From Paraburkholderia piptadeniae (GTDB taxonomy: Bacteria > Pseudomonadota > Gammaproteobacteria > Burkholderiales > Burkholderiaceae): a stretch of DNA of 41,916 nucleotides. The stretch lies in assembly GCF_900007165.1 (NCBI RefSeq), contig NZ_CYGY02000054.1:1-41916 (forward strand). The letters run 5' to 3'. Shown one piece after another: positions 35,479-41,916 of the stretch. The notes beneath the pieces were generated by a model. That model had not been told where the DNA came from. It ran no database searches and saw only the letters and a list, made by a program, of their open reading frames with translations. Numbering within the stretch: position 1 is the first letter of the stretch; every line of letters starts with the position of its first letter. Both the position numbers and the translations under genes were made by a program.

Positions 35479-35538
35479 GTTCGGTTGCGTTCACTTACGT
35501 TCGGTTATGTCCGGTTTTGTTCAGTTTTGTTCGACATG
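35479..35538. repeat. Six tandem 10-bp units, consensus GTTCGGTTWT
   Basis: Six consecutive units begin exactly every 10 bases: GTTCGGTTGC, GTTCACTTAC, GTTCGGTTAT, GTCCGGTTTT, GTTCAGTTTT and GTTCGACATG. The period is near one helical turn and is not a multiple of three, so it is not a protein repeat. It lies about 170 bases upstream of the DUF2252 start codon in a 700-base gap (35311-36008) with no credible gene. Function unknown. Confidence 0.75.
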
Positions 35539-36008
35539 CCGGCGCATGGTTGGCGTGTGCCGCCGGTTGCCGCTTCCCGTCGATTCTGGCTGCCCCGCCA
35601 GATCGTAAACGTCCATCGCTGGACTGTATTAAATCTCGCGGCGCACGGGCGCGCAAGTCTACGCGCCGCCGACAGCCGTATGCGGACTGGCCGCGAGCGC
35701 GGCGCTGAAATCGGCGTGATATCGACGGAAAAGCCGATGTCCGCATCGTGGGCCGCAACGTTGCCGCGACGGCATGGCGTCGCGGATAGCGGCTTCTTCG
35801 ACGAGCAAGTGCTGAAAGCGGCTTGCGGAATGGCGAAGCGCAATCGATGAGCATCGCTGAATATCTGAAAGAGGACTGTGAAAACAGTGTCAATGAACAA
35901 ACCCGCGACTGAATTTAGGACGGGTCTCATTTCCCTCGACGCACCCCAACGACAAACTCTTCGCCTTTCAACTTCTTCCCGCAGCGTCATGCCTGCTGCG
36001 CCATCGAC

Positions 36009-36566
36009 GTGAATTCGCTACTGCTCAAACGATCCGGCATTGCCTGCTTCGCGCTCCTCACGGCCGCCTGCTCGTTCTTCGTCCCGCGCTCCCCGTCGTC
36101 GCAAGTCACGCCCGCCGACAACGCGCTCGTCATCGCCGCCGCGCGCGAGTTCCCGTATATGCCCGCGCGCGATGGCCACATCACGCCCGACCGCATCGCC
36201 AACACAGCGACGACAGCCGTCCTGCTGAAGAAAGGCGTCGAAACGACTGTGCGCGAGGCCGTCGCCGCCGCGTGGCGCAAGTCGGGCATCACCGTGACCA
36301 CGCACGACTGGCTGGTGCTGAGCGGCGGGATCGAAGCACTGTCCGTTGACGATGCGCGCTCGCCCGCGACATGGACGATGACTGTGTGCTACGTGGTCAC
36401 CAACGCATCGGCGAAAAAAACCGTGTATGTGAAGACGACGACGGTCCATATGTACCGGCAGAAGTTCACCAACCCCGCCTTCGCGCTCGACGACATCGTG
36501 AAGCTCAGCGTCGATGCGCTCGTCAGAGACCCGTCGTTCCGCGACGCGTTGCAGCCCGTGCAGTAG
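36009..36566 (+). CDS. Predicted lipoprotein of unknown function
   Basis: A 185-residue protein with a short signal peptide and lipobox LTAAC (Cys21), so probably anchored to the outer or inner membrane. The mature part has a mixed alpha/beta look, with TWTMTVCYVVTNASAKKTVYVKTTTVHMY in the middle. I do not recognise the family. The start is a GTG at 36009 with a weak ribosome binding site; no ATG precedes the signal peptide. Confidence 0.7.
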   Translation: MNSLLLKRSGIACFALLTAACSFFVPRSPSSQVTPADNALVIAAAREFPYMPARDGHITPDRIANTATTAVLLKKGVETTVREAVAAAWRKSGITVTTHDWLVLSGGIEALSVDDARSPATWTMTVCYVVTNASAKKTVYVKTTTVHMYRQKFTNPAFALDDIVKLSVDALVRDPSFRDALQPVQ

Positions 36567-36711
36567 GCGCCGTCCTCCGTATATGCGCGTTGCGCGACGC
36601 GCAGTGCCGCGCCGGCATTTCGCTACAATCGAACATTCCTTTCCTGATTTCGCTGCCGCGCCGCACCATGCCGATGGGCGCAGCGCGGCGGCCCGTCCCG
36701 AGCGAGCCGTC

Positions 36712-37335
36712 ATGTCTCTTACCGCCTGGCTGTTTTTTCTCCCCGCGTGCTTCGCGATCAACATGGCGCCGGGCCCCAACAACCTGCTGTCGATCAACGT
36801 CGCGGCGCGGCACGGCTTCATGACCGCGTTCGTCGCCGGCTGCGGGCGCCTCGTCGCGTTCGCGGGCATGATCGTGCTGGCCGCGACGGGCCTCGCCGTC
36901 GTGCTGCACGCGTCCGAGCTGTTCTTCCTCGCCATCAAGCTGACGGGCGCCGCCTACCTGATCTGGCTCGCGATCCAGCTGTGGCGCAGCGACGCCGGCC
37001 CGATGGACGCGCTCAAGCAGGACGACGCGTCGCTGTGGCGCATCGCGCGCCAGGAATGCTTCGTGGCCGCGGGCAATCCGAAGGCGATTCTCGTGTTCAC
37101 CGCGTTCCTGCCGCAATTCGTCGATATTGCAAAGCCGATGCTGCCGCAGTTCGCCGTGCTCGGCGGGAGCTTCCTCGTGCTCGAATGGTTCGCGATCGCG
37201 CTTTACTCGTGGGCGGGCATGCATCTCGGCAAGTGGCTGACGCGCGCCAAGGTGCGCCGCTGGTTCAACCGCTGCTGCGGGATGTTTCTCGGCGCGATCG
37301 GCGTGAGCTTTTTGCTGGTGCGGCGCTCGGCGTGA
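36712..37335 (+). CDS. LysE-family amino acid exporter
   Basis: A 207-residue membrane protein with about six hydrophobic segments and the family signature MAPGPNNLLSINVAARHGF near the N-terminus. A second motif, GNPKAILVFTAFLPQF, lies in the middle. LysE/RhtB transporters export amino acids or related metabolites. The frame is open further upstream, but ATG 36712 gives the standard N-terminus. Substrate not predictable. Confidence 0.9.
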   Translation: MSLTAWLFFLPACFAINMAPGPNNLLSINVAARHGFMTAFVAGCGRLVAFAGMIVLAATGLAVVLHASELFFLAIKLTGAAYLIWLAIQLWRSDAGPMDALKQDDASLWRIARQECFVAAGNPKAILVFTAFLPQFVDIAKPMLPQFAVLGGSFLVLEWFAIALYSWAGMHLGKWLTRAKVRRWFNRCCGMFLGAIGVSFLLVRRSA

Positions 37336-37571
37336 CGAATGGCCCCGGTTTATGGCCCGGCTTTTGCATCATGCAACAGGCAGCCGAAGCGCGGCCATAA
37401 GCGATCGCGAATGCTGTCGGAGAGAAACTTTAACTGTCGCTGATCGTTGTGCGCCCGTATGCTGAGGCCATCACCGCGCAGCCTATGGACGCTCGCCGTG
37501 CACTTCCGGCAGGAAACGGCGCCCGCATGCACGCGCGCGCAAAACGATTCCAATGTCAGGAGGCGACAACC

Positions 37572-38549
37572 ATGAAGATCTGTATCTTCGGTGCGGGTGC
37601 GATCGGCGGCTTGATGGGCGTGCAGCTTGCGCGCGCGGGGGCGGACGTCGGCTTTATCGCGCGCGGCCCGCATCTGGCGGCGATGCGCGAACACGGCGCG
37701 CGCCTCATCGTCGACGGCGAAGAGGTGTCGGCGCGCGTGCGCTGCACGTCCGACCCTGGCGAACTCGGCGTGCAGGACGTCGTCATCGTCACGCTGAAGG
37801 CGCATTCGCTGCCGGGTGTCGTCGATTCGATGCAGCCGCTGCTCGGCAAGCACACGGCCATCGTCACGGGCACCAACGGCATCCCCTACTGGTATTTCTA
37901 CAAGCACGGCGGCAGGTTCGAGGGCACACGCCTCGCGAGCATCGACCCCGACGGCTCGCAATGGGCGAAGCTCGGCCCGGAGCGCGCGATCGGCTGCGTG
38001 CTGTACCCGGCTGCCGAGATCGTCGAGCCGGGCGTCATCAAGCACGTGTACGGCAAGAAATTTCCGATCGGCGAGCCGGATGGCGAACGCACGCCGCGCA
38101 TCCAGCAGTTTCACGACGTGATGCAGGCGGCCGGTTTCGAAGCGCCGATCCGCGACAATATCCGCGACGAGATCTGGCTGAAGCTGTGGGGCAATCTGTG
38201 CTTCAACCCGATCAGCGCGCTCACGCACGCGACGCTCGACGTGCTGACGAGCGACTCCGGCACGCGCGCCGTCTCGCGCACGATGATGCTCGAAGCGAAG
38301 CGGATCGCCGATCATTTCGGCGTGCATTTTCGCGTCGACGTGGAGAAGCGCATCGATGGCGCGGGCGCTGTGGGCGCGCACAAGACCTCGATGCTCGCCG
38401 ATCTCGAACATCGCCGGCCTATGGAAATCGATCCGCTCTTGACTGTCGTGCAGGAGATGGGCCGGCTCGTCGGCGAAGAGACGCCCGCCATCGACATCGT
38501 GCTCGCGCTCGTCAAGCTGCGCGAGAAGATGGCGCTTCAGGGAGACTGA
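37572..38549 (+). CDS. 2-dehydropantoate 2-reductase family protein
   Basis: A 325-residue protein with the NADP-binding motif ICIFGAGAIGGLMGVQLA at the N-terminus and the family C-terminal domain (catalytic Lys in NIRDEIWLKLWGNLCFNPISAL). Ketopantoate reductase (PanE) makes pantoate for coenzyme A, but Burkholderia relatives carry several paralogues with other roles. No pan gene is adjacent, so the substrate is open. CAGGAGG lies about 9 bases before the ATG. Confidence 0.87.
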   Translation: MKICIFGAGAIGGLMGVQLARAGADVGFIARGPHLAAMREHGARLIVDGEEVSARVRCTSDPGELGVQDVVIVTLKAHSLPGVVDSMQPLLGKHTAIVTGTNGIPYWYFYKHGGRFEGTRLASIDPDGSQWAKLGPERAIGCVLYPAAEIVEPGVIKHVYGKKFPIGEPDGERTPRIQQFHDVMQAAGFEAPIRDNIRDEIWLKLWGNLCFNPISALTHATLDVLTSDSGTRAVSRTMMLEAKRIADHFGVHFRVDVEKRIDGAGAVGAHKTSMLADLEHRRPMEIDPLLTVVQEMGRLVGEETPAIDIVLALVKLREKMALQGD

Positions 38550-38577
38550 ATCAGACTTGCGTCACGTGATGCACGCG

Positions 38578-38610
38578 GAGGACCGGGCGCGACGCGCCCG
38601 GTCCTCTTTT
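38578..38610 (+). terminator. Strong rho-independent terminator after the PanE-like gene
   Basis: GAGGACCGGGCGCG at 38578-38591 is fully complementary to 38593-38606 and is followed by TTTT. The outer 11-12 pairs would form a very stable GC-rich stem. It separates the convergent PanE-like and aldehyde dehydrogenase genes. Confidence 0.92.
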
Positions 38611-38627
38611 CATTCGGCGCGTCAGCG

Positions 38628-40079
38628 TCAATGCTCGATCGCGAGCCAGATCGCCTTCGGTTCGGTGAAGTTCTCGATCGCGACGTCGCCGTGCTCGCGG
38701 CCAAAGCCCGAATCGCCGGCGCCGCCCCACGGCAGGCGCACGTCGGTATAGCCGTAGGTGTTGATCCACACGGTGCCCGCCTTCAGCGCATGCGCGACCC
38801 GATGCACGCGGCCGATATCGGCGCTCCACACGCCCGCCGCGAGGCTGTACGCGGTGCCGTTCGCGATCCGCACCGCGTCCTCTTCGTCATCGAAGGGAAC
38901 GACGCTTGCCACGGGCCCGAAGATTTCCTCCTGCGAAATGCGCATTTCGTGCTCGACGTTCGCGAACACGGTCGGCTCGACGAAGAAGCCCTTTTGCCCG
39001 ATCCGCGCGCCGCCCGTCACGATCGACGCGCCTTCGTTCCTGCCGATGTCGACGTAATCGAGCACCGTCTTCAGCTGAGCGGCGGACACGAGCGGCCCCA
39101 TCGTCGTCTCGCGCGCGGCGGGATCGCCGACCTTGATCGCCTTCGCGCGCGCCGTGAGCCGCTCGACCACGTCGTCGTAGATGTCGCGATGCGCGAGAAT
39201 GCGCGAGCCCGCCGAACACACCTGGCCCGTATTGAAGAAGATGCCGGATGCCGCCGCGCGCACGGCGTTGTCGATGTTCGCGTCGGCGAAGATCACGTTC
39301 GCCGACTTGCCGCCCAGCTCCAGCGTCACGCGCTTGAAGTTGCCCGCCGCGCCTTGCAGGATGCCGCGTCCGACGGAAGGCGAACCTGTGAACGTCACCT
39401 TGTCGATGCCGGGATGCGCGACGATCGCATCGCCGACCACACGCCCCTTGCCCGTCACGATGTTCAGCACGCCGGGCGGCACGCCTGCCTCCAGCGCCAG
39501 CTCGCCGACGCGCAGCGCGGACAGCGGCGTGATTTCGGCGGGCTTCACGATCATCGTGCAGCCGCACGCGAGCGCGGGCGCGATCTTCCACATGCCGATC
39601 ATCAGCGGGAAATTCCACGGCACGATCGCGCCGACCACGCCGACAGGCTCGCGTACCGTGTACGTGAGCGCGTCGGGACGTACGGGCACGACCTGTCCGT
39701 TGATCTTGTCGCACCAGCCTGCGTAGTACGCGAGCGTGTCGATTGCGGCGGGCACGTCCTGGCGTTTGACGGCCGCGAGCGGCTTGCCCGCATCGAGGCT
39801 TTCCAGCGCGACGAGTTCGTCCTGGTGCTCGCGCAGGAGTTCGGAGAAGCGCATCAAGATGCGGCCGCGCTCAGCGGCTCGCATGCCGTTCCATACCTTG
39901 AGGGCCGCGCGCGCGGCCTTCACAGCCGTGTCGACATCCTGCGCGCTGCCCTGCGCGACGAGCGCTATCGGCTCTTCCGTCGCGGGGTTGATATTGGTCG
40001 AGTATTCGCCGGTGCCGGGCGGCAGCCGTTTTCCGTCGATGAGAAGGTCATGGCGTCTGAGGTCGGTTTCAGTGTCCAT
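38628..40079 (-). CDS. NAD(P)-dependent aldehyde dehydrogenase
   Basis: A 483-residue aldehyde dehydrogenase. Catalytic Cys288 (FFNTGQVCSAGSR), general base Glu254 (LELGGKSA) and the oxyanion-hole Asn156 (PWNF) are all present, as is the C-terminal EEIFGPV motif. Similar proteins oxidise betaine, gamma-aminobutyraldehyde or aromatic aldehydes; the exact substrate cannot be read. The next gene upstream on the same strand, 68 bases away, is a LysR regulator. Confidence 0.92.
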   Translation of the reverse strand: MDTETDLRRHDLLIDGKRLPPGTGEYSTNINPATEEPIALVAQGSAQDVDTAVKAARAALKVWNGMRAAERGRILMRFSELLREHQDELVALESLDAGKPLAAVKRQDVPAAIDTLAYYAGWCDKINGQVVPVRPDALTYTVREPVGVVGAIVPWNFPLMIGMWKIAPALACGCTMIVKPAEITPLSALRVGELALEAGVPPGVLNIVTGKGRVVGDAIVAHPGIDKVTFTGSPSVGRGILQGAAGNFKRVTLELGGKSANVIFADANIDNAVRAAASGIFFNTGQVCSAGSRILAHRDIYDDVVERLTARAKAIKVGDPAARETTMGPLVSAAQLKTVLDYVDIGRNEGASIVTGGARIGQKGFFVEPTVFANVEHEMRISQEEIFGPVASVVPFDDEEDAVRIANGTAYSLAAGVWSADIGRVHRVAHALKAGTVWINTYGYTDVRLPWGGAGDSGFGREHGDVAIENFTEPKAIWLAIEH

Positions 40080-40147
40080 CTCGTACTCCTTGCGATTAGC
40101 GATATGGCATATTCGCGAACCGTCGGCTGAACCACCCCTCCCGTCGG

Positions 40148-41197
40148 CTACGACGCTCTCATCAGCGCCTCGCCTTCAGGGACGAGCGGCATCGGTTCGT
40201 CCGTTGCTCCTTGTATTGTGGTGTGAGTTGCAGGTACTGCGCCCAGGTTCACATGCGGGCTCACTCGCAGGTTCGCGCGCGCCGTGCCGCCCGTTGGGGA
40301 ATCCGCATCGGCAAAGAGCGACCACACCGCGTCGGCATTCGGACGCAGCGAGCGATTGCGGCGGCGCACGAGCATCGTCGTGACCGACACTTCCGGCACG
40401 AGCGGACGCGCGACGAGCGAGACGGGCAGCGTCGATGCGTGCGCGCCGATGGGCAGCACGCCGACGCCCAGTCCCAGCTCGACCATGCGCAGCGCAGCCG
40501 CCACATGCCCGCACTGGTTCGCGCGCTGCGTGTCGATGCGATGCGTGTTGAGCGCGCGTTCCGTGGCGTTGCGCGTGCCCGCCTCGGCGTTGAGCGTGAC
40601 GAGCTGCATGACGTGCTCTGTATTGCGCAATGCCTCCCAGCGCAGCGCGGCACCGCAAGCGAGGGGATGCACGCGCGGCAGCACGGCGCACAGCGGCGTC
40701 GAGACGAGCGGTTGTGCGTGAAAGACGTCGGTGCCCGCGATGTTCGCATCGCACAGCACGCCGAAATCGACCTCGCCCTGCTCGATGGCGGCGAGCACGG
40801 CATGTTGAGGCTGTTCCTTCGCAGTGACGATCAGATCGGGAAAGGCCGTTGCGCAGCGCGCGAGCCGCTCGGGCAACCAGCCCGACGACAGCACGGGATC
40901 GCACGCGACGACCACGAGCCCCGTGTGCTCCTCGTGCGCGGCGCGCTCTTCGCGTAGCGTCAGCTCAATCTCTTCGATCAGACGCGCGATGCGCCGTTCG
41001 AGGCGGGAGCCTGCTGTCGTCAGTTCGACCTGACGCGTCGTGCGATCGAAGAGACGCAGAGCGATCGCCTCTTCGAGTTCGCGCACGCACCGGCTCACGG
41101 CCGATTGCGTCAGGTCGAACTCGCGCGCCGCGCGGGTGAAGCTCCGCTGACGCGCGACGGCGACGAACACCTTCAATTGCTGCAGCGATACGTTCAT
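40148..41197 (-). CDS. LysR-family regulator with a C-terminal extension
   Basis: A 349-residue LysR protein, about 40-50 residues longer than usual. The N-terminal helix-turn-helix is clear (SLQQLKVFVAVARQRSFTRA...LTQSAVSRCVRELE). The effector domain follows, and the extra C-terminal tail is rich in Thr, Pro and Ala. It lies between the MFS antiporter gene (35 bases upstream) and the aldehyde dehydrogenase gene, all on the minus strand, so it may control either. Confidence 0.88.
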   Translation of the reverse strand: MNVSLQQLKVFVAVARQRSFTRAAREFDLTQSAVSRCVRELEEAIALRLFDRTTRQVELTTAGSRLERRIARLIEEIELTLREERAAHEEHTGLVVVACDPVLSSGWLPERLARCATAFPDLIVTAKEQPQHAVLAAIEQGEVDFGVLCDANIAGTDVFHAQPLVSTPLCAVLPRVHPLACGAALRWEALRNTEHVMQLVTLNAEAGTRNATERALNTHRIDTQRANQCGHVAAALRMVELGLGVGVLPIGAHASTLPVSLVARPLVPEVSVTTMLVRRRNRSLRPNADAVWSLFADADSPTGGTARANLRVSPHVNLGAVPATHTTIQGATDEPMPLVPEGEALMRAS

Positions 41198-41232
41198 GTG
41201 TTCAGGTCGCCAGAGAGGGAGTGATCCGGACG

Positions 41233-41916
41233 TTATTCGCCCGTCTGTTCCGGCCAGTGACGCAGGCCCGGTCCGTTTGCCGCGAGTTCAGGCTCGAGTT
41301 CGCGCGACGTTTCGTTCGATGAAGCGATCCAGCGCGCGCGCATCGGCGCGAGGATGAATTTCGCCGACACGCCTGCCGCAATCGTGACCACGGCCGACAC
41401 GATGAACACGAGATTCCAGCCGCCCGTCGCCGCGAGCACCGATGCGATCGGCACGATCAGCGACGCCGTGCCTTTCGCCGTATAGAGCGTACCCGCATTG
41501 GCCGCAGCGTATTTGCTGCCGAACGTATCCGCGCAGATCGCCGGGAAGATCGAGAAAATCTCGCCCCAGAACAGGAAGATCAGCGCCGCGAACGTCATGA
41601 ACGCATACGGGTTCTGGCCGTACTCCATCAGACCGAGCAGCGCGAGCCCCTCGCCGATGAAGATCGCGAACATCGTGTTCTCGCGGCCGATCTTGTCGGA
41701 GATGAAACCGCACAGCGGACGCGTGAAGCCGTTGCAGATGTTGTCGATCGACAGCGTCATCGTGAGCAGCGGCAGCGTCGCGCCGAAGAGCGTCATCGGC
41801 AGCTTCGCGAGGCCCCAGTCCTTCGCGATCGGCCCGATTTGCGCGGTCGCCATCAGGCCGCCCGCCGCAACCGCGACGAAACACAGATAGATCACCCAGA
41901 ACACGGGCGCCTTGAT
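41233..41916 (-). CDS. Oxalate/formate-type MFS antiporter, 5' part outside the window
   Basis: The last 227 or so codons of a major facilitator protein; the frame runs off the window edge. The motifs PVFWVIYLCFVAVAAGGLM, the loop GFISDKIGRENTM and ALIFLFWGEIFSIFPA match the C-terminal half of OxlT-like oxalate/formate antiporters. Those exchange oxalate for formate across the inner membrane. No oxalate-degrading genes are visible in the window. The soluble tail after the last helix is about 40 residues. Confidence 0.87.
   Translation of the reverse strand: MKAPVFWVIYLCFVAVAAGGLMATAQIGPIAKDWGLAKLPMTLFGATLPLLTMTLSIDNICNGFTRPLCGFISDKIGRENTMFAIFIGEGLALLGLMEYGQNPYAFMTFAALIFLFWGEIFSIFPAICADTFGSKYAAANAGTLYTAKGTASLIVPIASVLAATGGWNLVFIVSAVVTIAAGVSAKFILAPMRARWIASSNETSRELEPELAANGPGLRHWPEQTGE

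Noticed and set aside
35410..35850. 146-codon plus-strand frame across the decamer array
   Set aside because: The array period is 10 bases, not a multiple of three, and no ribosome binding site precedes the frame.
35875..35888. ACTGT-GAAA-ACAGT hairpin
   Set aside because: Only five pairs, single copy, no clear relation to a promoter.

Overview
The window looks like part of a chromosome or megaplasmid of a Burkholderiaceae bacterium, most likely Paraburkholderia, Caballeronia or Burkholderia. The DNA is GC-rich with strong third-position GC. It also carries families typical of that group: DUF4148 and DUF2968 proteins, a short double-glycine-leader peptide, and an acetone carboxylase operon with a sigma-54 activator. 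No phage genes, insertion sequences, CRISPR arrays or RNA genes were recognised.

Layout. 1-810: a 5'-incomplete Nudix gene and a small orphan. 850-8268 (minus): acetone carboxylase operon acxA-acxB-acxC followed by its likely activator acxR. 8269-9039: a large divergent control region with a near-consensus sigma-54 promoter facing acxA and repeated partly palindromic sites upstream of it. 9040-13048 (plus): paoABC, a Tat-exported molybdenum aldehyde oxidoreductase. A mocA-like cytidylyltransferase gene, which would finish the cofactor this enzyme uses, lies at 13836. 14786-15788: PIG-L deacetylase and a tiny acidic/proline-rich protein. 15854-17552 (minus): cobalt-type nitrile hydratase alpha, beta and accessory protein, with start/stop overlaps. 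17694-20186 (plus): a promoter, a long leader with two short ORFs, then an unusual Nramp-like transporter. 20444-20665 (minus): a double-glycine-leader peptide gene. 20971-27749: mostly housekeeping or envelope genes (NlpD-like lipoprotein, cupin, DUF2968, DUF4148, gnd, DUF938 methyltransferase, sirtuin). 27814-32354 (minus): oxidoreductase-like small protein, SDR, amino-acid binding protein, D-amino acid dehydrogenase and a LysR regulator. 32524-38549: NodB deacetylase, GlsB-type stress protein, DUF2252 protein, lipoprotein, LysE exporter and ketopantoate-reductase-like protein. 38628 to the end (minus): aldehyde dehydrogenase, LysR regulator and an oxalate/formate-type MFS antiporter cut by the window edge.

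How the parts fit. AcxABC would carboxylate acetone to acetoacetate, switched on by AcxR with sigma-54. The divergent PaoABC oxidises aldehydes in the periplasm and needs the cytosine form of the molybdenum cofactor, which the nearby MocA-like enzyme could make. The nitrile hydratase turns nitriles into amides, but no amidase is next to it. LysR, D-amino acid dehydrogenase and the periplasmic binding protein suggest a D-amino acid uptake and deamination unit lacking its own permease.

The least explained items are the double-glycine peptide, the substituted Nramp-like transporter with its long leader, the repeated dyads in the acx/pao control region, and a six-unit 10-bp tandem array upstream of the DUF2252 gene.
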